A stretch of 64,000 nt of DNA from Pseudomonadota bacterium. GTDB taxonomy: Bacteria > Pseudomonadota > Gammaproteobacteria > Steroidobacterales > Steroidobacteraceae. The DNA is taken from the NCBI GenBank assembly GCA_016720075.1, contig JADJXW010000003.1, positions 186,001-250,000 on the forward strand, read 5' to 3'. Under the pieces are notes generated by a model. It worked only from the letters and a program-made list of their open reading frames with translations. It was not told the DNA's origin and ran no database searches. The first letter of the stretch is position 1; each line of letters begins with the position of its first letter. The position numbers and the translations under genes are program-made. Shown here in pieces: positions 1 to 9,816 of this stretch.

Positions 1-2
1 AG

Positions 3-2255
3 CAGGTGGCCCTGCTCGACGGCAAGCCCGTGATCGGCTTCGAGGTGCAGCGCGCGTGGGGCGAAGGCGCGCTGCAGGTGGCCGACCGCACGCGCGAGGC
101 CGTGAAGGAACTGCAGAAGAAATACCCCAACATCCAGATCACCGAGCTGTACACGCAGGCCGAGTACATCCGCGACAGCTTCCACAGCTCCATGGTGATG
201 CTGGCCGAGGGCGCGCTGCTGGCCATCCTCGTGGTGTGGTTCTTCCTGCGCGACATCCGCGCCACGCTGATCTCGGCGGTGGCGCTGCCGCTGGCCATCA
301 TCCCCACGTTCTGGGCGCTGAAGATGTTCGGCTTCTCGATGAGCACCATGACCATGCTGGCGCTGTCGCTGGTCGTGGGCATGCTGGTCGACGACGCCAT
401 CGTCGAGGTGGAGAACATCGTGCGCCACCTGCGCATGGGCAAGCCGCCGCTGCAGGCGGCCACCGACGCCGCCATCGAGATCGGCCTCGCGGTGGTGGCC
501 ACCACGTTCACGCTGTGCGCGGTGTTCGTGCCGGTGGCGTTCATGGACGGCATCCCGGGCCAGTTCTTCAAGCCCTTCGCCTTCACGGCGACGATCGCCG
601 TGCTGTTCTCGCTGCTGGTGGCGCGAATGCTCACGCCGATGATGGCTTCCAAGTGGATGAAGCCCTACCACGAGGAGGAGAAGCAGGGTCGCTTCATGCT
701 GTGGTACCTGGGCAAGGTGCAGTGGGCGCTGTCGCATCGCAAGACGACCATGGCGGCGGTGACGCTGCTGATGGTGGGCACGTTCTACATCGCCTCGACC
801 CTGCCCACGGGCCTGCGCCCGCCGCCGGACAACGGCTTCTTCAACATCAACGCCAGCCTGCCGCCGGGCTCGCGGCTGCAGGACACGCGCGCCGTGGTGG
901 ATGCGGTACGCGAACGCCTGAAGGACAACCAGAACATCACCCGCATCTGGGCCATCGTCAACACGCGCAACGCCAACATCGGCATCGTGCTCGTGGACAA
1001 GAAAGATCGCGAGAAACAGCAGCAGCAGCTGCAGCGCGAGTTCCTGGGAATGATCCGCGACATACCCGGCGCCAGGTTCTCCGCCGGCGGCGGCAATTTC
1101 GGTGGCGGCGGATTGCAGCTCGAGATCACCGGCGATGATTCGAATGCGCTCGCCGCCGCGGCCGCGCAGATCGAGCGGGAGCTGCGCGCCGTGCCGGGCT
1201 TCTCGAACGTGAGCACCAGCGCAAGCCTGGTGCAGCCCGAGCTCGTCGTGCGCCCGCGACCCGAGCGCGCCGCGGAGCTGGGCGTGACCACGGCCGCCAT
1301 CAGCCAGGCCACGCGCATCGCCACCAGCGGCGATGTGTCGAACAACCTTGCCAAGATGAACCTGCCCGACCGGCAGATCCCGATCATGGTGCGCCTCAAC
1401 GACAAGGCCCGCTCGAGCATCGACCAGATCCGCCTGCTCAACGTGCCATCACGCTTCGGCCCCGTGCCGCTGGTGAACGTGGCCGACGTGTACTTCGGCG
1501 CCGGCCCCGCGCAGATCACGCGCTTCGACCGCAGCCGCAACATCACCATCAGCGCCGACCGGGGCACGATTCCGCTGGGCAGGGCCACGCAGATCGCGCG
1601 CGAACTGCCGGCCATGAAGAACCTGCCCGCAGGCGTGCGTCCGGTGGAAGCCGGCGAGGCCGAGTTCCAGGGCCGCATCTTCGGCAGCTTCATCCTCGCG
1701 ATGGTCACCGGCATCTTCTGCATCTACGCGCTGCTGGTGCTGCTGTTCCACGACGTGCTGCAGCCGGTCACCATCCTGTCGGCGCTGCCGCCCTCGGCCG
1801 GCGGTGCCTTCGTGATGCTGTGGCTGCTGAAGATGGACCTGTCGCTGCCGTCGCTGATCGGCCTGCTGATGCTGATGGGCATCGTCACCAAGAACTCCAT
1901 CCTGCTGGTGGAGTACGCGGTGATGGCGCGGCGCGAGCGCGGCATGTCGCGCAGCGAGGCGCTGGTCGATGCCTGCTCGAAGCGCGCCCGCCCCATCGTG
2001 ATGACCACCATCGCGATGGCCGCGGGCATGCTGCCGATCACGCTGGGGCTGTCGGGTGACGCGGCGTTCCGCGCGCCCATGGGCGCAGCGGTGATCGGCG
2101 GACTGGTCGCCTCCACCGCGCTGTCGCTGTTCGTGGTGCCGGTGATCTACACGCTGATGGATGACTTCGAGCACCGCGTGAAGCGGCTGTTCGGTCGCCT
2201 GAAGCCGCGCCGCGCGGCGGCGCCCGAGGCCGCGGCGCCTAACGCGGCGCCGTGA
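3..2255 (+). CDS. RND efflux pump permease, HAE1/AcrB type (5' end outside window)
   Basis: Inner-membrane proton-driven drug efflux permease. The frame is open to the left edge (it reads QVALLDGKPV from base 3), so about the first quarter of a usual ~1030-residue pump is missing. What remains begins in the porter domain (LDGKPVIGFEVQRAWGEG), continues through the first transmembrane bundle with the VGMLVDDAIVEVENIVRH segment that carries the paired Asp residues of the proton relay, a second periplasmic porter half, and a second bundle ending VVPVIYTLMDDFEHR. The closest relative visible here is the broken pump gene at 6116-9150, which matches it nearly block for block. The adaptor and outer-membrane partners would lie upstream, outside the window. 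The stop overlaps the 3' end of the convergent carbonic anhydrase gene by 17 bases. Family assignment is sure; the substrate cannot be told. Confidence 0.95.
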   Translation, partial: QVALLDGKPVIGFEVQRAWGEGALQVADRTREAVKELQKKYPNIQITELYTQAEYIRDSFHSSMVMLAEGALLAILVVWFFLRDIRATLISAVALPLAIIPTFWALKMFGFSMSTMTMLALSLVVGMLVDDAIVEVENIVRHLRMGKPPLQAATDAAIEIGLAVVATTFTLCAVFVPVAFMDGIPGQFFKPFAFTATIAVLFSLLVARMLTPMMASKWMKPYHEEEKQGRFMLWYLGKVQWALSHRKTTMAAVTLLMVGTFYIASTLPTGLRPPPDNGFFNINASLPPGSRLQDTRAVVDAVRERLKDNQNITRIWAIVNTRNANIGIVLVDKKDREKQQQQLQREFLGMIRDIPGARFSAGGGNFGGGGLQLEITGDDSNALAAAAAQIERELRAVPGFSNVSTSASLVQPELVVRPRPERAAELGVTTAAISQATRIATSGDVSNNLAKMNLPDRQIPIMVRLNDKARSSIDQIRLLNVPSRFGPVPLVNVADVYFGAGPAQITRFDRSRNITISADRGTIPLGRATQIARELPAMKNLPAGVRPVEAGEAEFQGRIFGSFILAMVTGIFCIYALLVLLFHDVLQPVTILSALPPSAGGAFVMLWLLKMDLSLPSLIGLLMLMGIVTKNSILLVEYAVMARRERGMSRSEALVDACSKRARPIVMTTIAMAAGMLPITLGLSGDAAFRAPMGAAVIGGLVASTALSLFVVPVIYTLMDDFEHRVKRLFGRLKPRRAAAPEAAAPNAAP

Positions 2256-2886
2256 GTCCGGCGACGGCGCGCTCGAACAGCGCGTTGTTGTCGGTATCGC
2301 TGGTGGCGCAGAACTCCAGATCGCGCAGCAGGCCGTCGGCCACCGCGTAGATCATGCCGTGCACGGCCACGTTCTGGCCGCGGGACCAGGCATCCTGGAC
2401 GATCGTGGTGCGGCAGACGTTCTGCGCCTGCTCCAGCACGTTCAGTTCGCACAGGCGGTCGACCGCCGCGGGTCCGCCGCCGGCGAGCAGCGTGGGATAG
2501 CGCTCGCGGATGTCCTGCACATGGCGCAGCCAGTTGTCGATGAGCCCGAAGGACTTCGAAGCCATCGCAGCCGCAATGCCGCCGCAGCCATAGTGGCCCG
2601 TGACGATGATGTCCTGCACCTTCAGCACATCCACCGCGTACTGGATCACCGACAGGCAGTTCAGGTCGGAGTGGACCACCAGGTTCGCGACGTTGCGATG
2701 CACGAACAGCTCACCCGGCAGGAGTCCGACGATTTCGTTCGCGGGCACGCGGCTGTCGGCGCAGCCGATCCACAGGTAGCGCGGCGACTGCTGGGCCATC
2801 AACCGCGCGAAGAACTGCGGGTCGCGCCGCGTCGTCTCATCGGCCCAGCGGCGATTGTTGTTCAGCAGCTGCTCGAGTCTCCTCAT
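2239..2886 (-). CDS. can: beta-carbonic anhydrase, Can type
   Basis: Cytoplasmic zinc enzyme interconverting CO2 and bicarbonate, 215 residues, close to E. coli Can (220). Zinc and active-site residues are all in place: C42, D44 and R46 in CADSRVP, and H98 and C101 in HYGCGG. The ATG at 2886 gives the Can-like N-terminus MRRLEQLLNNNRRW; the open frame runs further upstream only because it is antisense to the oxidase gene. The start lies 24 bases from the GTG of the divergent amine oxidase, so the two genes share a very short promoter region. Convergent with the RND gene, with a 17-base overlap. Confidence 0.95.
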   Translation of the reverse strand: MRRLEQLLNNNRRWADETTRRDPQFFARLMAQQSPRYLWIGCADSRVPANEIVGLLPGELFVHRNVANLVVHSDLNCLSVIQYAVDVLKVQDIIVTGHYGCGGIAAAMASKSFGLIDNWLRHVQDIRERYPTLLAGGGPAAVDRLCELNVLEQAQNVCRTTIVQDAWSRGQNVAVHGMIYAVADGLLRDLEFCATSDTDNNALFERAVAGLTAPR

Positions 2887-2910
2887 GGATGCGATGGTAG
2901 CATCGCCGCG

Positions 2911-4131
2911 GTGAGCGAAATCGATGTGATCATCGTCGGTGCCGGCGCGGCCGGCATCGCGGCCGCCAGGCGGCTGACTGCCGCGGGCAAACGCTGCGTG
3001 CTGCTGGAAGCCCGCGCCCGGCCTGGTGGCCGCGCGGTAACCGACCACTCGCTCGATTGCCCCGCCGACCTGGGCGCGGCATGGCTGCACTTCGCCGACA
3101 CCAACGCCTGGACCACGCTGGCCGAGCAGGCGGGATTCGAGGTCATCCGCTCCGACCCGGGTTGGGGTCCTGCTGCCTGGGTGGGCAATGCGCCGCCCAC
3201 GGCGCAGCAGCGCGCCGCCTCGGCTGCCGGCTTCGAGAGGTACTTCGGCCTGGTCGAAGCCGCTGCGGCGGCGGGCCGCGATGTATCACTGGGTGAAATC
3301 CTGCCAGTGGATGATTTCCGGCAGCGCTTCGACGCCGTGATGACCTGGGCCGTTGGCGTGGAAACCGCCAATGTCTCCGTGCTCGATCTGGCGCGCTACG
3401 CGGAATCCGCCCACAACTGGGCGGTGCGCGATGGACTGGGAACCGTGGTTGCGCACGCGGCCGACGGACTGGACGTGAGGCTTGGCGCGACCGTCACGAA
3501 CATCGACTGGTCCGCCGCCAGTTCGGTGCGCGTGGAGTCCACCGCAGGCACGTTGTCCGCCAGGGCTGCCATCGTCACGGTGCCCACCAGCGTGCTCGCG
3601 CGCGGCGCAATCAGCTTCACTCCGGCCCTGCCCGCCGCCTGGCGCGATGCCGCCGAACAGCTGCCGCTCGGCGTCGTGAACAAGGTGTTCTTCGCGCTCG
3701 CACCCGGCAGCTTCGATGCCGGTGACGCCCGCCACTTCATCGGCCGTGGCGACAGCGCGCGCACCGGCAGCTACTCGCTGTTTCCCGCGCGGCAACCGCT
3801 GCTCAGCGCGTTCTTCGGTGGTGACCTGTCGAAGGAGCTGGAGTCGCGCGGCGAGCTCGAGGCCTTCGCACGCGAGGAGCTGCGCGGCATCTTCGGCGCG
3901 CGGATCGATGCGCAACTTGCCTCGGCGCGATCCACCGCCTGGGGCGGCGATCCGTTCTCGCTGGGTTCGTACTCGGCGGCCCGCCCCGGCCATGCCGATG
4001 CGCGCGCCGTGCTGGCGCAGCCCGTGGCGCCGAACCTGTGCTTTGCGGGTGAAGCCTGCTCCGCGCCGTACTACGGCACGCTGCACGGCGCCTGGCTGTC
4101 GGGTCAGGCGGCGGCTGAATCGCTGCTGTAA
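2911..4131 (+). CDS. FAD-dependent amine oxidase family protein
   Basis: Flavoprotein of the monoamine oxidase/NAD(P)-binding Rossmann family, 406 residues. The GTG at 2911 directly precedes the dinucleotide-binding strand EIDVIIVGAGAAGIAAARRL (GxGxxG at residues 10-15), followed by LLEARARPGGRAVT, the usual second FAD motif. The C-terminus has the FAD-contacting LCFAGEACSAPYYGTLHGAW block typical of this family. No in-frame ATG exists near the N-terminus, so GTG is the only sensible start. No signal peptide, so cytoplasmic. Divergent from can. The substrate amine is not predictable. Confidence 0.88.
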   Translation: MSEIDVIIVGAGAAGIAAARRLTAAGKRCVLLEARARPGGRAVTDHSLDCPADLGAAWLHFADTNAWTTLAEQAGFEVIRSDPGWGPAAWVGNAPPTAQQRAASAAGFERYFGLVEAAAAAGRDVSLGEILPVDDFRQRFDAVMTWAVGVETANVSVLDLARYAESAHNWAVRDGLGTVVAHAADGLDVRLGATVTNIDWSAASSVRVESTAGTLSARAAIVTVPTSVLARGAISFTPALPAAWRDAAEQLPLGVVNKVFFALAPGSFDAGDARHFIGRGDSARTGSYSLFPARQPLLSAFFGGDLSKELESRGELEAFAREELRGIFGARIDAQLASARSTAWGGDPFSLGSYSAARPGHADARAVLAQPVAPNLCFAGEACSAPYYGTLHGAWLSGQAAAESLL

Positions 4132-4141
4132 CGCGCGTCGT

Positions 4142-4486
4142 TCAGGATTTCTGCGCCGCCACCCAGCGCGCGAAGGCTTCCCGGTCGGCCGCCTCGACCA
4201 CCGCCGAGGCCGGCGGCTTGGCCACCCAGGCCCGCATCGACTGCAGCAGCACGCCCGCATAGGAAGGATTGGATTTCTGCAGCAACTCGAACGCCTCGCG
4301 CGCCTGCGCAAGGCGGCCGGTGAGCAGGAACAGCTCGGCGCGATATTCGATGGCTTCGGGATAATCCGGTTCGAGCTTCAGCGCCGCATCGTAGGCCGAG
4401 AGGGATTCCTCGAACTCGCCCAGCCGGCGGCTGGTATAGCCGATGAGGTTCCAGGCCTCCTTCAGGCCGGGATCGGCGCCGACCAC
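4142..4486 (-). CDS. TPR-repeat protein, small
   Basis: Protein of about 114 residues made of tetratricopeptide-type helical pairs: LKEAWNLIGYTSRRLGEFEE, then SAYDAALKLEPDYPEAIEYR, then AELFLLTGRLAQAREAFELL. Such repeats mediate protein-protein contacts, and no catalytic domain is present. The start is taken as GTG at 4486; the frame stays open further upstream without an ATG, so the N-terminus is uncertain and some residues of a leader could be missing. It is divergent from the DUF2058 gene (49 bases between starts) and convergent with the amine oxidase, so it is probably transcribed alone. Partner and role unknown. Confidence 0.75.
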   Translation of the reverse strand: MVGADPGLKEAWNLIGYTSRRLGEFEESLSAYDAALKLEPDYPEAIEYRAELFLLTGRLAQAREAFELLQKSNPSYAGVLLQSMRAWVAKPPASAVVEAADREAFARWVAAQKS

Positions 4487-4534
4487 TTCAACCCCGAGGT
4501 GGAACAGGCGAAGAATACCCGTAAAATGTCGGGC

Positions 4535-5086
4535 ATGAGTCTGTCGCTACGCGAACAATTGCTGAAAGCCGGCCTGGTCTCCGAACAGCAGGTCCAGAAG
4601 GCCGAGCGCGACCAGCGCCAGCAACACCAGCGTGGGTCGCACAACGTGCCCAAGGACAAGCGCCGGGGGCCCACGCCCCAGCAGCTCGCGGCGCAGAAGG
4701 CTGCGGCGGAAAAGGCCACGCGCGATGCGGAACTGAACCGCAAGAAACAGGAAAAGGCCGAGCGCCGCGCCCGTTTCGCGGAAATCCGCCAGCTCGTCGA
4801 GCAGCACCAGGTGCCGCGCGTGGAATCCGACGACTTCTACAATTTCCAGGACGGCACCAACATCCGCCGCGTACCCGTGAACACAGAGCTGCGTTCGCGC
4901 CTGATCGCGGGCGACCTGGCCATCGCGCGCTGCGAAGGGCGCTATGCGTTCGTGCCGGCCGCCGTGGGCCAGCGCATCCGCGAGCGCGTGGAGCGCGCCC
5001 TGATCCACTGGAACGATCCGGCCCGCAAGCCCGATGCGGACGATCCCTACAAGGATTACGCCGTCCCCGACGACCTGGTCTGGTAA
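4535..5086 (+). CDS. DUF2058 family protein (YaiL-like)
   Basis: Cytoplasmic protein of 183 residues belonging to DUF2058, a family common in Gammaproteobacteria and without a settled function (relatives have been described as nucleoprotein/polysome-associated). The N-terminus MSLSLREQLLKAGLVSEQQ is the family signature; it is followed by a long charged Lys/Arg/Gln helix (about residues 25-90) and a compact C-terminal domain with VESDDFYNFQDG and RYAFVPAAVGQRIRER. A second ATG lies nine bases upstream (MSG-MSLSL); the inner one at 4535 fits the family better. Isolated gene between divergent and downstream neighbours. Confidence 0.85.
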   Translation: MSLSLREQLLKAGLVSEQQVQKAERDQRQQHQRGSHNVPKDKRRGPTPQQLAAQKAAAEKATRDAELNRKKQEKAERRARFAEIRQLVEQHQVPRVESDDFYNFQDGTNIRRVPVNTELRSRLIAGDLAIARCEGRYAFVPAAVGQRIRERVERALIHWNDPARKPDADDPYKDYAVPDDLVW

Positions 5087-5139
5087 CGCGCCCGCCAACC
5101 GATTAGGCGCCAGCGCTCGGCGGGCTTAACATCCATCGG

Positions 5140-6123
5140 GTGAACACAACCCTGCGCATCGGCCTGCTGGTGCTGTTGCTGCCGCTGCAGTCGACTGCGG
5201 CCGAACAAACTGCCGCCGCTCCCACAACCAATGCCGCGCCAGTCATCCCCGACAGCGATCCGGAGCTGGCCGAGATCATCGTGCAGGCGCCGGAGCCGCG
5301 CTACGTGGCGCCCACCAACCGTGATCGCATCGGTCGCGTGTGGGTGCCGGTGTTCATCAACGAGAAGGGACCGTTCCGGCTGGTGCTGGATTCCGGCGCC
5401 ACGCGTTCGGCGCTGACGCCGAAGGTGGCGGACATGCTCGACCTGCCACTCAACAAGACGCCGCCCGTGATGCTGCGCGGCGTGACCGGCTCGGCCATCG
5501 CGCAGACGGTGCGCGTGGACAGCATCAGCGTGGGTGATCTCTACGTGGGCCCTTCCACGGTGCCCATCGTCGCCGATGCTTTTGGCGGCGCAGAGGGGCT
5601 GCTGGGCGCCGACGGCATGCGCGACAAGCGCATCTTCATCGACTTCCGCAACGACTTCATCAACATCTCGCGCTCGCGCAACCGGCGCGCGGCCGCGGGT
5701 TTCCAGACCGTGCCGTTCCTCAAGGATGACCTGAACCTGCTGATCGTCGCGGCCACCATCGGCAACCTGCCGGTGCGCGCCATCATCGACACCGGCGCGC
5801 AGGCCAGCGTGGGCAACGTGGCGCTGCAGACCGCATTGCGGCGGCAGATCCAGCGCAACTCTCGCGGGCAGGACCAGGTGACGGGTGCCACCGGCGACGT
5901 GCAGGTGGGCATTGGCGCGCGCATCTCGCCGATCACGATCGGCGATCTTTCGATCCGCGACGCGCATGTCACCTTCGGCGACATGCACATCTTCGAGCGC
6001 TGGGGCATGTCCGACGAGCCCGCCGTGCTGATCGGCATGGACATCCTCGGCCTGCTCGACACGCTGGTGATCGACTACCGGCGCATGGAGCTGCACATCA
6101 AGCGCAAGCGCGACTTCAGCTGA
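5140..6123 (+). CDS. secreted retropepsin-like aspartic protease with two D(S/T)GA domains
   Basis: Protein of 327 residues with a signal peptide (hydrophobic residues 5-20, cleavage near AA-EQ) and two consecutive retropepsin-type halves. The first has LVLDSGATRS (catalytic-type motif at 84-87) and closes with GLLGADGM; the second has AIIDTGAQAS (217-220) and closes with VLIGMDIL. Retropepsins are normally single-motif homodimers; here both halves sit on one chain, so an intramolecular pepsin-like active site is possible. GTG at 5140 is the only start preceding the signal sequence. Location is inferred as periplasmic. The 3' end overlaps the convergent RND gene by 8 bases. Substrate unknown. 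Confidence 0.85.
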   Translation: MNTTLRIGLLVLLLPLQSTAAEQTAAAPTTNAAPVIPDSDPELAEIIVQAPEPRYVAPTNRDRIGRVWVPVFINEKGPFRLVLDSGATRSALTPKVADMLDLPLNKTPPVMLRGVTGSAIAQTVRVDSISVGDLYVGPSTVPIVADAFGGAEGLLGADGMRDKRIFIDFRNDFINISRSRNRRAAAGFQTVPFLKDDLNLLIVAATIGNLPVRAIIDTGAQASVGNVALQTALRRQIQRNSRGQDQVTGATGDVQVGIGARISPITIGDLSIRDAHVTFGDMHIFERWGMSDEPAVLIGMDILGLLDTLVIDYRRMELHIKRKRDFS

Positions 6124-9100
6124 CAGGCTGCGCCGCGCGCCCGAAGAGACCGGCGAACCGGCGCTTGACCCCGTGCTCCAGGTCATCGAACACCGTGTAG
6201 ATGACCGGCACCACGAACAGCGACAGCGCGGTGGATGCAACCAGTCCACCGATCACCGCGGCGCCCATCGGCCCGCTGAAGCCCGTGTCGCCGGAGATGC
6301 CGATGGTCATGGGCAGCATGCCCGCGGCCATCGCGATGGTGGTCATGATGATGGGCCGCGCGCGCTTCGAGCAGGCATCCACCAGCGCGTCGAAACGCGA
6401 CAGCCCATGCTCGCGCCGCGCCATCACCGCGTATTCCACCAGCAGGATCGAGTTCTTGGTGACGATGCCCATCAGGGCCAGAACGCCCATCAGCGCCGGC
6501 AATGACAGCTCCATGCGAAACACGAACAGCGCGATGACAGCGCCGCCGATGGAAGGCGGCAGCGCCGAGAGGATGGTGATCGGCTGCACCACGTCGTGGA
6601 ACAGCAGCACCAGCAGCGCGTAGATGCAGAAGATGCCCACCACCATCGCCAGCGCGAAGCCGGAGAAGATGTCGTTCATGATCTCGGTATCGCCGGATTC
6701 CACGTTGCGCACGCCGGACGGCAGGTTCTTCATGCTCGGCAGCTCATTGACCTTGTCCATGGCATCGCCGAGGGCCATCTCGCCGCGGTCGGCCGTGATC
6801 GAGATGTTGCGGCTGCGGTTGTAGCGGGTGATCTCGGCCGGACCCGCGCCGAAATACACATCCGCCACATTGGCCAGCGGCACCGGCCCGGACCGCGAGG
6901 GCACGGTGAGCAGCCGGATCTGGTCGATGTTCGTGCGGGCCGAATCGCGAAGGCGCACGCGGATCGGAATCTGCCGGTCCGGCAGATTCAGCTTCGAGAG
7001 ATTGTTGGTGATGTCGCCGCTGGTGGCGATGCGCGTGGCCAGGCTGATCGCGGCCGTGGTCACGCCCAGATCCGCCGCGCGATCCGATCGCGGGCGGATC
7101 ACGAGCTCCGGCTGCAGCAGGCTCGCGCTGGTGGTCACGTTGCTGATGCCGGGAACTTCGCGCAGTTCGCGTTCCAGGCGCGCCGCGGTCGCCGCGAGCA
7201 CGTTGGAATCATCGCCGGTGAGCTGGATCTGCAGCGGGCCGCTGCCGGGATTGCCACCACCACCGGTGGAGATGCGCACGCCGGGTATGTCGCGGGTGGC
7301 CTCGAGGATGGCGGTCTGCAGCTGCTGCTGGCTGCGTTCGCGATCGCCCGAATCCACCAGCGTGATGAACACGCCGCCGCCGCGCGAACCCACCACGCTG
7401 AACACGTGCTGGACTTCCTTGAACTTGCGCGTCCGCTGCAGCAGCGCGTCGTAGGCCGACATGCCGTCTTCCAGGCGCGACCCGGGCGGCAGCTCGACGT
7501 TCAGGTTCACGAAGCCGAAGTCCTGCGCCGGGGAGAACCCCTTCGGCAGGAAGATCACCAGCGAGAACGCGCCCACCATGGCCAGCGACGAGGCGGTGAT
7601 GGTCTGCCAGCGATGCGCCAGCACCCAGCGCACCTTGTCGAGGTACCAGGCCTTGAAGCGCCCGGTTTCCTCCTCGTGCGCGGCCGGCCGCATGTACTTC
7701 GAGGCCATCATGGGCGTGAGCGTGCGCGCCACCAGCAGCGAGAACAGCACGGCGATCGCCGCGGTGAAGCCGAAGGGCTTGAAGAACTCGCCGGGAATGC
7801 CACCCATGAAGGCCACGGGGATGAACACGGCGCACAGCGTCAGCGATGTGGCCACCACGGCAAGGCCGATCTCGATGGCCGCGTCGGTGGCCGCCTGCAC
7901 GGGCGGTTTTGCCCATGCGCAGGTGGCGCACGATGTTTTCCACTTCGACAATGGCATCGTCCACCAGCATGCCCACCACCAGCATCAGCGCCAGCATGGT
8001 CAGGAAGTTCATCGAGAAGCCGAAGATGTGCAGCGCCCAGAAGGTGGGGATGACGGCCAGCGGCAGCGCCGCGGCCGAGATCAGCGTGGCGCGCATGTCG
8101 CGCAGGAAGAACCACACCACGATGATGGCCAGGATCGCGCCTCGATCAGCATGATCATCGACTCGCGGAAGTTGCGGCGCACCTGCTTGTCCGAGACATT
8201 GTTGATCTCGGTGATCTGGATGTCCGGATAGCGCTTGAGCAGTTCCTGCACCGCGTCGCGCGCGCCGTCGGCCACTTCCACGGCGCCCTCGCCCCAGGCA
8301 CGGAAGACGCGAAAGCCGATGACCGGCTTGCCATCGAGCATGGCCACCTGCCGCACTTCCGCGGCCTGGTCGCGCACGTCGGCGATGGAATCCAGGCGCG
8401 TGGTCTTGCCCTCGCCCAGCGGAATGGGCAGCGCCGCCAGGTCCTGCACCGAGGTGATGGTGCCCAGCGTGCGCACGCTCTGCTCCTGCGCGCCGATGCG
8501 GGTTTCACCGCCGGGCAGCTCCACCTGCGTGCAGCAGGTTGCTCGATACGTCGCCGGCAGTGACGCCCAGCGCCGCCATGCGATCGGTCGAGGTCCACGC
8601 GCACTTCGCGCGATACGCCGCCGATGCGGCTGACCTGCCCGACGCCGGGCACGCCGCTGATGAAGCGCATCACGTTCAGGTCGACGAACCACGACAGCTC
8701 GGTGTCGCTGAGCTCTCCGGAGCTGACGGCAAACGTCAGCACCGGATCACCGGCGGTGGTGGCGCGCGAGATGTTCGGTTCGGTGGCGTCCAGCGGCAGG
8801 TCGGGCCGGATGCGCGACACCGCGTCGCGCACGTCGTCCATGGCCTGCGACAGCTCGGTATCGAACTGGAACTCGATGAAGGTCTGCGAACTGCCCGTGG
8901 AGACGGTGCTGTTGATGTTTTCGATGCCGACGATGTTGGAGACCGCGTCTTCCACCTTGCGGGTGATCTCGGTCTCCATCTGCGAAGGCGGCACGCCCGC
9001 AGCCCACCGACACGATCACGAAGGGAAAGGCGATATCGGGCTGGTTCTGCACCGGCAACCGCGGCAGGCTGTAGAGCCCACCAGCACCAGGGCGATGAAC

Positions 9101-9150
9101 ATCATCATCACCGGGACGGGATTGCGGATCGACCACGTAACGAAATTCAC
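6116..9150 (-). pseudogene. second RND efflux permease (HAE1/AcrB type), broken by about six frameshifts
   Basis: A full-length RND permease can be read across frames. The N-terminus VNFVTWSIRNPVPVMMMF starts at a GTG (9150) with GGAG seven bases upstream, then come the porter domain, VGMLVDDAIVEVENIVRH and the second bundle ending VVPVIYTVFDDLEHGVK. Reading-frame changes fall near 9080, 9000, 8588, 8530, 8142 and 7908. Those whose expected reading is clear are single-base losses or gains in short runs, for example AAAA for AAA near 7908 and GG for GGG near 8142, so sequencing error is as likely as real decay. It closely resembles the pump gene at 3-2255. No membrane-fusion or outer-membrane partner gene is adjacent. 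If intact, it would be an orphan pump subunit. Confidence 0.85.
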
Positions 9151-9319
9151 CGAAGGACTCCGCAGGCGCCAGGGGGATCCGGTCAGTCTACCGCAGCCCC
9201 TTGCGCCATGCGGTTCCGGGTCAACCCTGCATGAAATGTTACATGCCGGTCATCGCCGGTTCAGGTGGCGCGTTGATAATGACATGGGGGCGCGACCGCC
9301 CGTAAAACCGGAGTACGCC

Positions 9320-9757
9320 ATGAAGAACCTGCCATTGCGCCTTGCCGCCAGCCTGCTGGCGCTGGGAGCCACCGCAACCCTGTCAGCCGGGGCCCTGGCC
9401 GCCGAGGGTGAACCTGCCGCCACGCCGCTGCCTGCCGTGCAGGCCTCGATCCCGTTCGTGGATCACCACAGCATCCGCGACTGGCAGGCCGACGGCAAAG
9501 ACGGCCTGTGGGTCCAGGACCTGCGCCGCAACTGGTACTACGCCAAGCTGCTGGGCCCGTGCATCGGGCTGGATTTCGCGCTGAGCATCGGCTTCGACAC
9601 CGGACCGTCGAACCAGTTCGACAAGTTCAGCTCCATCCTCGTGCCGCGCGAGGGTCGTTGCCAGGTCACCAGCCTTCGCGCAGCGATCCGCCGCCGCCGT
9701 CGGTCGAAGAAAAAGAAGAACAGGGTGATCGCGGAACAGGACGCGACGCCGAACTGA
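9320..9757 (+). CDS. secreted DUF6491-like small protein
   Basis: Protein of 145 residues with a clear Sec signal peptide (MKNLPLRLAASLLALGATAT, cleavage around ALAAEG). The mature part has the pattern IRDWQADGKDGLWVQD, RNWYYAKLLGPCIGLDFAL and FDKFSSILVPREGRCQVTSL, which I recognise as DUF6491; two Cys residues could form a disulfide. The C-terminus is an unusually basic tail (about residues 122-135, RRRRRSKKKK). ATG at 9320 is preceded by GGAG at good spacing. Function unknown; periplasmic by inference. Confidence 0.75.
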   Translation: MKNLPLRLAASLLALGATATLSAGALAAEGEPAATPLPAVQASIPFVDHHSIRDWQADGKDGLWVQDLRRNWYYAKLLGPCIGLDFALSIGFDTGPSNQFDKFSSILVPREGRCQVTSLRAAIRRRRRSKKKKNRVIAEQDATPN

Positions 9758-9786
9758 CCGCCGGGCCGGGCGCTGCGGTTGATATC

Positions 9787-9812
9787 ATCCCCGGACACCA
9801 CTGTCCGGGGAT
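9787..9812 (+). promoter_or_regulatory. perfect hairpin that includes the Shine-Dalgarno of the next gene
   Basis: Arms ATCCCCGGACA and TGTCCGGGGAT (11 bp, no mismatch) enclose a four-base loop CCAC. The right arm contains GGGGA, the only ribosome-binding-like sequence for the ATG at 9817, so the fold would hide that site. There is no T-run after it, so it is not an ordinary terminator. Confidence 0.6.
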
Positions 9813-9816
9813 ACCG

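Noticed and set aside
6596..8053. 485-codon open frame antisense to the broken RND gene (His/Arg/Gln-rich)
   Set aside because: Mirror of the high-GC third-position pattern of the pump gene; no domain, no ribosome site.
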